A stretch of DNA of 64,000 bases from NCBI RefSeq assembly GCF_014192055.1, contig NZ_JACHXM010000017.1, positions 1-64,000 on the forward strand, in the 5' to 3' direction. Under the pieces are notes generated by a model, which worked only from the letters and a program-made list of their open reading frames with translations, was not told the DNA's origin and ran no database searches. The DNA is from Halomonas organivorans. GTDB lineage: Bacteria > Pseudomonadota > Gammaproteobacteria > Pseudomonadales > Halomonadaceae. Every line of letters begins with the position of its first letter. Within the stretch, counting starts at the first letter, position 1. A program made the position numbers and the translations under genes. Positions 8,573 to 17,160 of the stretch are shown piece after piece.

Positions 8573-8730
8573 GGCTTTGTCTGAAAAGTCGGCGAGCGCA
8601 GGCTAGACAAGGCAAAAAATCAGCGAGAAGCCGGAATTTACGGGGTGTAAATGAGGACTTTGACCGGGCTCGCGCACGAGCTGATTTTTAACGCGGTATA
8701 GCCGAGCACAGACAGTTTTCAGACATTGCC
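8573..8730. repeat. Nested palindromic intergenic repeat (~158 bp)
   Basis: Three concentric inverted repeats share one centre. The outer arms 8573-8587 and 8716-8730 match at 13 of 15 positions (core TGTCTGAAAA / TTTTCAGACA). The middle arms 8615-8624 and 8680-8689 are AAAAATCAGC / GCTGATTTTT. The inner arms 8636-8641 and 8647-8652 are ATTTAC / GTAAAT around GGGGT. The whole element could fold into one long hairpin. It lies between the convergent FlgO-like and MotB-like genes and touches the latter's stop codon. It resembles interspersed repeats I recall from Halomonas-type genomes. No ORF inside. Confidence 0.8.
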
Positions 8731-9746
8731 TAGCGCGGCTGGATCACCACCTCTACCCGCCGATTGCGGGCGCGGCCCTCGACGGTATCGTTGGTCGCCA
8801 GCGGCCGGGTGTCGGCGAGCCCCACCGCGCGCAGACGCGTCGGGTCGATGCCGGCCTCGACCAGCGCCTCGACGATAGCGATGGCACGGGCGCTGGACAG
8901 CGCCCAGTTGGAGGGAAAGCGCGGCGTCTGGATGGGCCGGCTATCGGTATGCCCCTGTACCGCCACCTGCCCCGGATGGCGCGCCACCACGTCACGCAGA
9001 CGCTCCGCCACCAGCTCGCGGCCGGCCTCGGTGAGCTCGGCCTGGGCGGAGGGAAACAGCAGCCGGTCCTCGACCCGCAGGCGCACGCCCTCCGGTACCC
9101 GCGACACCTCGACGCCTTCGAGGTCCGGCAGGTAGGGGGCGGCAGCGACCCGCTCGGCCACCTCACGGGCGGCGAGGCTCAGGGTCTTGGCGGCCTCGGG
9201 TGCCGCCTCCATACCCTCGGGCAGCCGGTCGGTCAGGATCACCATGTAGTCGGCCAGCGGCGCGGCAGGATCGAGCCCCTTGGGCAACGCCAGCATCGGC
9301 AGATCCCTCGCCGATGCCGTGTCGGGCTCGGGGCTCGGCTGACGGGCCAGCAGCGCGGGGGGTGCCGGCGGCGTATCCACAGACGGTGACCGCAGCGGCA
9401 GACCGGCCACGCCGAGGGCCGCCGAGACGGCCTCGCGATGCAGGGTCAAGGGAGACACCGGGCCGGCGTCCAGCGCCTGGCGCAGCGCCGCCGGCAGCGG
9501 CACGCCGAGCCTGGGCGGCGTCGATTCGGCGATCACCGGTGACCCGGGGTCGGGCTCAGCGGCGGACAGCCCATCGCCAAACCGACTCGACAGGGCGAGC
9601 AGCAGTACGAACAACACCACCAGCAGCGTCATCACATCGATGTAGCTGACCATCCAGCCGTGGGCGCTATCATCGTGGCTGTGCTCCGGCAGGAGTGACT
9701 CATGTCGCGAAGGCCTGCGGGGATGCTGCATGTCTCGACTCGGCAT
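8730..9746 (-). CDS. MotB/OmpA-family inner-membrane protein (stator-like)
   Basis: A 338-aa protein with a short cytoplasmic N-terminus, one membrane segment and a periplasmic OmpA/MotB peptidoglycan-binding domain. The segment SYIDVMTLLVVLFVLLL carries Asp37 at the position of the ion-binding Asp of MotB. The C-terminal domain has GHTDSRPI and ARNRRVEVVIQPR. A long proline-rich linker (about 55-200) separates the two. No motA lies next to it, so it is either an orphan stator B subunit or a structural OmpA-like protein. The start is uncertain: ATG 9746 or 9731, neither with a clear ribosome site. Confidence 0.7.
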   Translation of the reverse strand: MPSRDMQHPRRPSRHESLLPEHSHDDSAHGWMVSYIDVMTLLVVLFVLLLALSSRFGDGLSAAEPDPGSPVIAESTPPRLGVPLPAALRQALDAGPVSPLTLHREAVSAALGVAGLPLRSPSVDTPPAPPALLARQPSPEPDTASARDLPMLALPKGLDPAAPLADYMVILTDRLPEGMEAAPEAAKTLSLAAREVAERVAAAPYLPDLEGVEVSRVPEGVRLRVEDRLLFPSAQAELTEAGRELVAERLRDVVARHPGQVAVQGHTDSRPIQTPRFPSNWALSSARAIAIVEALVEAGIDPTRLRAVGLADTRPLATNDTVEGRARNRRVEVVIQPR

Positions 9747-9846
9747 ATGGCGTGGCAAAACGCCAAGCCTAGCGCTCTCTCGGTCTCGTCGAAACGTCGA
9801 ACAGGGCACGTTCGAGACCGTCTATTTCACCGAGCCCGGCATCATG

Positions 9847-9880
9847 GAAAAGCCCCGACGCCCATTGGAGCATCGGGGCT
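9847..9880 (-). terminator. Rho-independent terminator of the 5'-nucleotidase gene
   Basis: On the minus strand an 8-bp GC-rich stem (AGCCCCGA 9873-9880, TCGGGGCT 9851-9858) with a 14-base loop is followed by TTTT. It lies about 50 bp after the nucleotidase stop codon, the expected spacing and orientation. Confidence 0.75.
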
Positions 9881-9930
9881 CGTGCGACCGCCGGCGGGAA
9901 ATCGCCGTCCGGCAGTCTTGCTATCTCGCG

Positions 9931-12261
9931 CTAGGCGATCAGGGACAACGCTTCCGAGGACTCGGTGAAGCCCACCATCACGCTGCCTCGGCTATCTCCT
10001 TGAGCGAGCTGATCAAGCCAGTAGTCACGGCCCGACGCGTCGGCATCGCGTTCAAGGACATTGTGATACATGAGATCGATGAACGCCGCGTCCTCAATGG
10101 TGTGATGAAGCTGCTGGAACTCCACCGAACCGACGAAGGCATCCGCGATGTCCGAATGATCGAGACGTTGCTGACGATCCAGCCAATAGCCGAGCCCCGT
10201 CCCATCGGCATGACGGTCGAAGGCGGCATCGTAGAGACGCAGCAGCGAGTCGACGTCCCCCACCAGCACCTGATCGTCACGTGCGTCCAGATTCTGGATA
10301 CGGGTATCCTCTCCCGCCGGCGTTTCCGCTTCACTGAACGGCGTCTCGGAATGGAACTCTGCCATGTACTCGGCGAAGGCATCTTGTTCGGTACCCGAGT
10401 CGGCGAAGTTGAACCGTCCTTCCTCCTGGACGGCATCGACCAGATCGACCCGCTCCAGATACTCCCCCTGCCCCAAGGGATAGCCGTCGCCGCCGTCCGC
10501 CATGAAGCCCAGCGTCACGACCTTGACGATCTTGTCAGCGCTGCCGACGAGGCTTCCATCGTTGACGAGCACGTCCAGGGTGGCGCCGGCCTCATCGACG
10601 ATGGCGGCACTCTGGATGCGCTCGCCGGCGGGCTGCTCCCAGTCAAAGCTGTATCGAATACCGCCGACCTGGGCAAACTGGCCCGCCGTGATGTCGGGCG
10701 CCGAGGCCGCTACGGCATGCTCGAGAATCTCGACCAGCTTCTCCCGGGTAACGCTGAGGATCGCCAGATCGTTGTTGAAGCGTAGCGCCGAGGCAGCGTC
10801 AAGCTGCGACACGCCACCTCCCGGCTTGCCGATGGCCGAGTCGGCAGCCGGTGCCTCGAAGCTCGGCTCGCTATCTTGCCCCTCGACCACGACGCGCCCG
10901 ATCGGCTCGCGGATTCCCCCGCCGTTCTTGAACGACACCAACACGTCTTCATCCACCTGCCGCGCGTACCACAGGTTCGCATCGGCAGTCAGATTACCGA
11001 GATTGGTTTCTTCGGTACGGACCTTGCCTCGCTCACCCACCAGGTAGGTATCGGTCAGCCCGAGGAGGTTGCCATCCTGCTCGGAAACGAAGTCGGCGAC
11101 CGCCCCCACCAGGTCGTCGGCGATATCCCCCTTGGTGCCATCGGCAAAGGCGTTCTCCCATTCTCCCCAGAGCGCTGCCACCTGCTCGTCCGTCGCGGCA
11201 TAGACCCCGGACGTCGCCGATTCCACGGAGTCGGCGATCAGGCGTCCCTGATCATCGAATTCCACCACCAGCTGCCCCACATAACGCCAGCCGCCATCGG
11301 TGTTGATGATGGCCACATCGTCACCCGCAGCATCCTGGGTGACGATGGGATAGCGATCGTAGGGCTCACCGGCCCCCGGATAGAGGCCACGATCGACGTC
11401 TTCGGCATCGGCCAACAGCGTGTTGGACCCACCCGCCATGACGATGTCGACGCCATCCAGCAGCGTGGCCAGCTCTTCCTCGTACTGGATCTGCTGCAGA
11501 TGGGAGGCCAGCACGATCTTGTTGACGCCCTGGCTTTCCAGCTGGTCGACGATCGGCTGGATCAGGTCGGCCAGGGCCTGCATATCATTGCTGCCACCCG
11601 CCAGCACCTCGGTATCTCCTGGGGAAGAGATACTCTCCAGGATCTGGGTAGTGATACCGATGATGCCGATCTGCTCACCGCCACGTTCGGTCACCACGGC
11701 CGGAGCCAGCTTGGGCGGCATGGCACCATCCAGCACCTCATCAGGCGACGCGCGGAAGGCATCGCGATCCAGCACGTCGGTCGTCGCCAGATCGACCAGA
11801 TTATCGTCGGCGCTGAAGTCGAGATTGGCCGAGAGATAAGGAAACTGGGCGCCCATCCATTCCATGCCGCTCTCACCGATCACCGGTGCGATCATGTCGG
11901 CGATCAACCCCGTGCCCTGGTCGAACTCGTGATTCCCCAGCGTCACCGCATCGGCATTCAGCAAGTCCATGAGCAGCGTCTCGACGCGCCCCGATGCGGC
12001 CGACACGTCTTCCAACGAGCCGGCGGGCAAGCCATGGATCGCCTCGGCCGCGGCCTGGATCGCCGGCTGCAACGCATCACTGCCGGCCGCCGCCAGGTAG
12101 GGTCCCGGCAGCACCAGGTCTCCCGAACTGACGAACAGGGAATTGGCTTCCTGCTCCTCGAGATAGTCCACGATCGCGGCGAAGTTGGGCGCGTTCAGCA
12201 GATCGCCACCGCCACCTTCCATGTCGGAGGCATGCAGCAGCTGCAGGCGAAAGTTGCTCAT
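9931..12261 (-). CDS. Secreted-type 5'-nucleotidase / metallophosphatase with C-terminal DUF4214 modules
   Basis: A 776-aa acidic protein. The N-terminal calcineurin-like metallophosphatase domain (about 1-350) contains LLHASDMEGGGG and GNHEFDQG. A 5'-nucleotidase C-terminal (substrate-binding) domain follows (about 400-600, with ETNLGNLTADA and FKNGGGIREPIG). Two DUF4214 modules close the protein (about 655-776, YWLDRQQ and DASGRDYWLDQLAQG). It would remove phosphate from extracellular nucleotides. No Sec signal peptide is visible, so export, perhaps by a type I system, is an inference. I chose ATG 12261 (AAGGGAG nine bases upstream) over GTG 12270. It is divergent from a DUF4214 nuclease. 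Confidence 0.85.
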   Translation of the reverse strand: MSNFRLQLLHASDMEGGGGDLLNAPNFAAIVDYLEEQEANSLFVSSGDLVLPGPYLAAAGSDALQPAIQAAAEAIHGLPAGSLEDVSAASGRVETLLMDLLNADAVTLGNHEFDQGTGLIADMIAPVIGESGMEWMGAQFPYLSANLDFSADDNLVDLATTDVLDRDAFRASPDEVLDGAMPPKLAPAVVTERGGEQIGIIGITTQILESISSPGDTEVLAGGSNDMQALADLIQPIVDQLESQGVNKIVLASHLQQIQYEEELATLLDGVDIVMAGGSNTLLADAEDVDRGLYPGAGEPYDRYPIVTQDAAGDDVAIINTDGGWRYVGQLVVEFDDQGRLIADSVESATSGVYAATDEQVAALWGEWENAFADGTKGDIADDLVGAVADFVSEQDGNLLGLTDTYLVGERGKVRTEETNLGNLTADANLWYARQVDEDVLVSFKNGGGIREPIGRVVVEGQDSEPSFEAPAADSAIGKPGGGVSQLDAASALRFNNDLAILSVTREKLVEILEHAVAASAPDITAGQFAQVGGIRYSFDWEQPAGERIQSAAIVDEAGATLDVLVNDGSLVGSADKIVKVVTLGFMADGGDGYPLGQGEYLERVDLVDAVQEEGRFNFADSGTEQDAFAEYMAEFHSETPFSEAETPAGEDTRIQNLDARDDQVLVGDVDSLLRLYDAAFDRHADGTGLGYWLDRQQRLDHSDIADAFVGSVEFQQLHHTIEDAAFIDLMYHNVLERDADASGRDYWLDQLAQGDSRGSVMVGFTESSEALSLIA

Positions 12262-12314
12262 GAGACTCACTCCCTTGCGTCATGACTTTTGGCGCACCAG
12301 TGTCGACGCCGAAA

Positions 12315-12332
12315 GTGACATCCGTTTGACAG
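12315..12332 (-). promoter_or_regulatory. PHO-box-like direct repeat facing the 5'-nucleotidase gene
   Basis: On the minus strand CTGTCAA-ACGG-ATGTCAC: two 7-mers with 4-bp spacing (11-bp period), matching the PhoB consensus CTGTCAT at 6 of 7 and 5 of 7 positions. It lies about 55-70 bp upstream of the nucleotidase start. No convincing -10 was found at the usual distance, which lowers confidence. Confidence 0.35.
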
Positions 12333-12370
12333 TTTCACTATTGGCTCTCTTTCGCATTTCTCCAAAGAAA

Positions 12371-12388
12371 GCGTCACCCAAGCGTCAA
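12371..12388 (+). promoter_or_regulatory. Weak PHO-box-like direct repeat facing the nuclease gene
   Basis: On the plus strand GCGTCAC-CCAA-GCGTCAA: again two 7-mers on an 11-bp period, each matching CTGTCAT at 4 of 7 positions (the central GTCA). An AT-rich -10-like stretch (TAAATATTAG, 12395-12404) follows within ten bases, the usual spacing of PhoB-activated promoters. The rest of the divergent gap (12262-12448) holds no gene. Confidence 0.3.
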
Positions 12389-12448
12389 TCAATCTAAATA
12401 TTAGAATGCAAAAATATATTACCGATTGACCATTCAAGAGATTGCCTC

Positions 12449-15400
12449 ATGTCCACTGAAACCCTGCTCGCCAATCTGTACAGAGACATCCTGCTGCGTG
12501 AACCCGATGCCTCGGGCATGGCCTACTGGAAAGGTCAGCTCGAGGGCGAAAGCCAATCTCTTTCAGAGGTTGCCCAGGCACTTCTCGATAGCCAGGAATT
12601 CCATGCAACGGTCGCCCCGGTGATTGCGCTGTACGGACAGCAGCTCCTGCGCCAGCCGGATCTTCCGGGGCTGCGCTTCTGGGTCGGCGAGCTGCGTGAA
12701 GGACTTTCTCTGGAAGAGATCGGCTCCGCCATGCAAGCTTCCGAAGAGGCCAGCGACGACATAGCCTCGCTGTCCGATGAGGCTTGGCTGGAAGGGGCCT
12801 ATGCCAACGTGTTCGACCGCCAGCCCGATCCCGAAGGCCAGAGCTACTGGCTGAAGCAGCTGGCGGCCGGCGGTTCGCGTAGCGATATCGTTGCCACCCT
12901 TCAAGCCAGCGAGGAAGGTATCGCGCGTCAGGAGCAACGTCATCTCACCTCGATACTGGAAGATGACGGGCCTCCCGAACAGGCGCTGGGTCGCTATCTT
13001 GAAGCGCTCGAGGAATCTACCCAACCTCCCGCCGATGACAGTGACGATCAGGACGACGATCTTCCCTCACCCGTCGAGCCGCCGGATGAAGGCGATGATA
13101 CGCCGGACAACACAGGAGATGACGAGGAAGAGCCCTCCTCCACGGACAATCCCGATCTTGGCTTGAACGAGCGCTACCACCTGGGTGCTTCCGATGCCTC
13201 GGCGGCTATCACCGTTGGTGACAGGCTGATGCTGGTTGCCGATGACGAAGACCAGGTATTGCGACTCTATGATCGCGATAAAAGCGGCGAACCATTGGCA
13301 TCCATCGACCTGAACGAAGCGCTGGGCCTGAGCGACGGCGATGAAGTGGACATCGAGGCCGTGGCCAGCCTGGACGGCATTCAGTACTGGCTGGGCTCCC
13401 ATGAGAACGCGCAGCGCTCGCTGGTCTTTGCCACGCAAATGGATGATAGCGATGTCGAAGGTATCGACATCGAGGTGCAAGGTCAGTACGCCGGTCTGCT
13501 GGCGGATCTTCAGGAGTGGGACGACCTCGACGGTCATGGCAAGGGTGCCAATGCCCAGGGACTTGCTGCCGGACTCAACGTGGAGGGAGCGGCCTTCGCG
13601 GATAACACCCTGCTATTGGGACTGCGTGCCCCGCTGGATGAAGGGTTGGCGCAGGTGATTCCGGTGACCAATGTGCCGGCCCTCGTGGCGGGAGAAGCCG
13701 ACACGGCCGAGTTCGGCACGCCGCTTCGCCTGGACCTGGGCGGCCGCGTGATCCGCTCCATCGAGCCCGCCTCTGATGGCAACTTCCTGGTACTGGCTGG
13801 CCCCGAACACGATGACGGCGAGGAAGGCTTCGCGCTCTACCATTGGGATGGGGCTCATGCAGTGCGCGAGATCGACGGCATCGATCTCGATACCGTCCCG
13901 GAGGCATTGGGTGCCAAGCCAGAATCCATCTTCGGTCTGCAAGCGACCGATGGCGACGTTACCGCGAGCGTGCTCTACGATAGCGGCAGCGTGGACTGGC
14001 TGGAAGATGGCCAGGAATCCAAGGACTTGCCAGCTGATCAGCAGCGTTTCATCAGTGTGGATGTCGATATTCCGCCCCTGCCCGACTTCACTCCTCGCCC
14101 AGGGGATATTGCCATCACCGCCGTCCAGGCCGATTCTCCAGACGACTTCCAGTTCGTCGCCCTGAAGGGCATCTCGGCGGGGGCGCAGATCACCTTTACC
14201 GACTCAGGCTGGAACGATGCCGCCTTCCGTGCCAATGAAGGTGCGGTCACCTGGACGGCTCCGGAAGGCGGGGTGGCACCAGGCACGCTGATATCGTTTG
14301 CCGACCAGAGCGAGCAGTTCCAGGAGGCCAACGGAGACGAGGTCGGCAACAACGGCTTCAACCTTTCCTCCAGCGGCGATCAGGTAATAGCCTTCACCGG
14401 CACACCGAGCGAACCGACGTTCCTGTTTGCCGTTCAGACCAACAGCGATACCTGGCAGGACGCCGCCTCCAGTTCCAACGACTCGGCGCTTCCCCCGGGA
14501 CTCGAGGCGGGGCTGACCGCCGTGGCGGCGGGTGAAGGACCAAGCAGCGAATACGACAACGTGGCCTACGTGGGACCGGGGACCGGTACCGCGGAGCAAC
14601 TGCTGGCCTCCATCGGCAACATCGCCAACTGGACCGGCAGCAACGACATGCTGCCTGACAGCGCCACTTCATCGTTCCGGATCGGCACCATGGACGCTCC
14701 CCATGTGCCGGGTGAGCGCGATATCGGCCTGGCCATCACCGAAATCTGGTCCGGCCAAAGCGGCGACGATGTGAGCGAGGACTGGTTCGAGATCACCAAC
14801 CACTCCGACGAGGCCCTCGACGTCTCCACGACCCCGCTCTACTACGACGATGAAAGCGCCGCCCCGGAGGATGCCGTAGAGATCCAGGGGCTGGACCATC
14901 TGGCTCCCGGGGAATCGGCCATCGTGCTGGTCGATGGAGGTGCCGATGCCGTGACCGAATTTCGCCAGGCATGGAGCCAGCTGAAAGGGATCGAGAACCT
15001 GTCGATCGGTTACGCCGAGGACGCCTCGGGGCTCGGCAGCGGCGGCGATGGCGTCACGCTCTGGCGGGGCGACCCGCGCGTGGATGGCGACCAGGTGGCA
15101 ACCGGGCGCTATCCGGACACCGAGGGCTTTGACGCCGCGGCCTGGGACGTCAACGCCCAGCGTTTCGTCACCGCCCAGGATGATGGCGTGACCGCCTCCA
15201 CCGCCCTGGGAGGCGATAACGGCGATGTGCCGGCACTGGCGACGCCGGGAACGGCGACCGAGCCCGCCGCCGACATCACCAGGATTTCGACGATTCAGGG
15301 CAGCGGCGATACCAGCCCCCTGGCAGACGAACGGGTCACCGTGGAAGCCGTCGTGACCATGGTCGCACCCGGCCTGGACGGCTTTTTCCTGCAGGAGGAG

Positions 15401-17068
15401 GATGCCGACAACGACGCCGACGCCACGACCTCCGAGGGCATTTTCGTCTACACCGGCAGTGGCAGTGCCGATTGGCTGGAGGCCAACCTGTCGGCCGGAC
15501 AGCAGATCCGGATCAGCGGCAGCGTCTCCGAGTACTACGACAAGACCCAGATCAGCGCCGAGCGTGCCAGCCTGGACGTGCTGGACAGCGGCCTTGCCCT
15601 GCCGCAAAGCCAGCACACCGCCATGCCGTTCACCGACAAGCACGGCATGGAGGCCTTCGAAGGCATGCGAGTCGCCATCGAGGCCCGGGATGGCGAGCCG
15701 CTGACGGTCACCGAGCTGTACGAACTGGGCCGCTACGGCGAAGTCACGCTCTCCTCCGGCGGGCGTCTGGAACAGTTCACCGAGGTCAACGCCCCCGATC
15801 AGGAAGGCTATAGCCGTTGGCTGGCAGATGCCGAAGCGCGCACCATCAAGATCGACGATGCCAACGGCACCCAGAATCCGGACCCGGTGATCTACGGCCG
15901 CAACGGCCAGGCACTCTCCGCCGACAACCCGCTCCGCGGTGGCGACCAGTTGAACAAGCTCGAAGGCGTACTCGACTTCAGCTTCGATGAGTGGAAGGTC
16001 CAGAACGTCGAGGGGCTCGACTTTGCCGGCCCCGAGCGCCCCGACGCACCGGCCGAAGAGGCACTGGGCAACCCGGGACTGACCGTGGCGTCCTTCAACG
16101 TCCTCAACTACTTCACGACCCTGGACGAAGACGGCAACCAGACCGTCACAGCGAACGGCACCTCGCACGACCCGCGTGGCGCCGACAATCTCGAGGAGTT
16201 CGCGCGCCAGGAAGCCAAGCTTGTCGAGGCCATCAACACCAGCGGCGCCGACGTCGTCGGCCTGATGGAACTCGAGAACAACGGCTACGGTGAGGACAGC
16301 GCCATTGCCTCACTGGTCGAGGCCCTCAACGCCGACGTGGCGACAAAGGGAATCGAGGGCGTGAACTGGGCCTACAGCATCCCTCGAGATGCCGAGGGCA
16401 ACCTTACCAGCCCCGGTGACGATGCCATCGCCGTCGGCATGATCTACAACAGCGAGGCCGTCACGACCGTGGGTTCCGCCGTCACCAAGACCGATGGCGC
16501 CTTCGCCACCGCCAACCGCGCCCCGCTGCTGCAGACCTTCGAGGAACTCGACTCGGGCGAGCGCTTTTCCGCCGTGGTCAACCACTTCAAGTCCAAGGGC
16601 AGCGTGGTCAACGGCGAAGAGGCCATCGACGACGGCCAGGGCAACAACAATCCCACCCGCGTCGAGGCGGCCAAGGCGTTGCGCGATTGGCTGGCCAGTG
16701 ACCCGACCGACAGCGGCGACAGCGACGTGCTGATCCTCGGCGACCTGAATGCCTATGCCATGGAGGACCCGATCACGACCTTGACCGAGGCGGGCTACGC
16801 GTTGCTGGACGATGATCACAGCTACGTCTATGACGGCTTCTGGGGCTCGCTGGATCATGCCCTGGCCAGTGCCTCACTGGCATCGCAGGTCAGCGGCACC
16901 CGAACCTGGCACATCAACGCCGACGAGGCCTCGGCACTGGACTACAACACCGACTACACCAGCGACCGTCAGGACGAGGACCTCTATGCGCCGGATGCCT
17001 TTCGTAGCTCCGACCACGACCCCGTCCTGGTCGGCCTCAACCTGGGCGAACCAACCGGTCTCGCCTGA
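12449..17068 (+). CDS. Large extracellular-type nuclease (ExeM/NucH-like) with N-terminal DUF4214 modules
   Basis: A 1539-aa acidic multidomain protein. In order: three DUF4214 modules (about 1-48, 52-100, 112-160); an Asp/Glu/Pro linker (about 190-240); a beta-propeller-like DUF3616-type region (240-540, with YWLGSH); an extracellular-nuclease-associated domain (from about 548, ITAVQADSPDDFQFVALKG); a lamin-tail domain (762-830, EDWFEITNHS); an OB-like domain (942-1060); and an endonuclease/exonuclease/phosphatase domain (1210-1535). Catalytic motifs are LMELEN (1272), HFKSKG (1378), GDLNAY (1431) and SDHDPV (1524). It should degrade extracellular DNA or RNA. No Sec signal is visible. It is divergent from the DUF4214 nucleotidase, suggesting joint nucleic-acid scavenging. 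Confidence 0.85.
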   Translation: MSTETLLANLYRDILLREPDASGMAYWKGQLEGESQSLSEVAQALLDSQEFHATVAPVIALYGQQLLRQPDLPGLRFWVGELREGLSLEEIGSAMQASEEASDDIASLSDEAWLEGAYANVFDRQPDPEGQSYWLKQLAAGGSRSDIVATLQASEEGIARQEQRHLTSILEDDGPPEQALGRYLEALEESTQPPADDSDDQDDDLPSPVEPPDEGDDTPDNTGDDEEEPSSTDNPDLGLNERYHLGASDASAAITVGDRLMLVADDEDQVLRLYDRDKSGEPLASIDLNEALGLSDGDEVDIEAVASLDGIQYWLGSHENAQRSLVFATQMDDSDVEGIDIEVQGQYAGLLADLQEWDDLDGHGKGANAQGLAAGLNVEGAAFADNTLLLGLRAPLDEGLAQVIPVTNVPALVAGEADTAEFGTPLRLDLGGRVIRSIEPASDGNFLVLAGPEHDDGEEGFALYHWDGAHAVREIDGIDLDTVPEALGAKPESIFGLQATDGDVTASVLYDSGSVDWLEDGQESKDLPADQQRFISVDVDIPPLPDFTPRPGDIAITAVQADSPDDFQFVALKGISAGAQITFTDSGWNDAAFRANEGAVTWTAPEGGVAPGTLISFADQSEQFQEANGDEVGNNGFNLSSSGDQVIAFTGTPSEPTFLFAVQTNSDTWQDAASSSNDSALPPGLEAGLTAVAAGEGPSSEYDNVAYVGPGTGTAEQLLASIGNIANWTGSNDMLPDSATSSFRIGTMDAPHVPGERDIGLAITEIWSGQSGDDVSEDWFEITNHSDEALDVSTTPLYYDDESAAPEDAVEIQGLDHLAPGESAIVLVDGGADAVTEFRQAWSQLKGIENLSIGYAEDASGLGSGGDGVTLWRGDPRVDGDQVATGRYPDTEGFDAAAWDVNAQRFVTAQDDGVTASTALGGDNGDVPALATPGTATEPAADITRISTIQGSGDTSPLADERVTVEAVVTMVAPGLDGFFLQEEDADNDADATTSEGIFVYTGSGSADWLEANLSAGQQIRISGSVSEYYDKTQISAERASLDVLDSGLALPQSQHTAMPFTDKHGMEAFEGMRVAIEARDGEPLTVTELYELGRYGEVTLSSGGRLEQFTEVNAPDQEGYSRWLADAEARTIKIDDANGTQNPDPVIYGRNGQALSADNPLRGGDQLNKLEGVLDFSFDEWKVQNVEGLDFAGPERPDAPAEEALGNPGLTVASFNVLNYFTTLDEDGNQTVTANGTSHDPRGADNLEEFARQEAKLVEAINTSGADVVGLMELENNGYGEDSAIASLVEALNADVATKGIEGVNWAYSIPRDAEGNLTSPGDDAIAVGMIYNSEAVTTVGSAVTKTDGAFATANRAPLLQTFEELDSGERFSAVVNHFKSKGSVVNGEEAIDDGQGNNNPTRVEAAKALRDWLASDPTDSGDSDVLILGDLNAYAMEDPITTLTEAGYALLDDDHSYVYDGFWGSLDHALASASLASQVSGTRTWHINADEASALDYNTDYTSDRQDEDLYAPDAFRSSDHDPVLVGLNLGEPTGLA

Positions 17069-17080
17069 CTCCGCCCCCTG

Positions 17081-17114
17081 ACGACACAGCCCCGCCAAGG
17101 CGGGGCTGTGTCGT
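17081..17114. terminator. Strong hairpin after the nuclease gene
   Basis: Perfect 14-bp stem, ACGACACAGCCCCG with CGGGGCTGTGTCGT, loop CCAAGG, 12 bases after the nuclease stop. It lacks a U-tract on either strand, so termination may be inefficient or need other factors. Confidence 0.55.
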
Positions 17115-17132
17115 GATACATGCAGACTCACA

Positions 17133-17153
17133 ACGGCGGCCTCGGGCCGCCGT
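17133..17153 (-). terminator. Hairpin downstream of glyA
   Basis: Nine-bp perfect stem (ACGGCGGCC / GGCCGCCGT) with a 3-base loop starting 8 bases after the glyA stop. Only a weak TTGTG follows on the minus strand, so this is a probable but atypical terminator. Confidence 0.5.
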
Positions 17154-17160
17154 GGCGGTA

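Noticed and set aside
8573..8730. Nested palindrome as a structural RNA gene
   Set aside because: No promoter or terminator layout; the concentric repeats fit a mobile interspersed repeat better.
8730..9746. MotB-like gene as part of a Zorya-type defence system
   Set aside because: No ZorA-like partner and no helicase or nuclease genes beside it; a FlgO-like gene is the neighbour.
12449..17068. Large nuclease gene as a toxin of a contact-dependent or polymorphic toxin system
   Set aside because: No immunity gene follows; domain order and catalytic motifs match extracellular ExeM/NucH-type nucleases.
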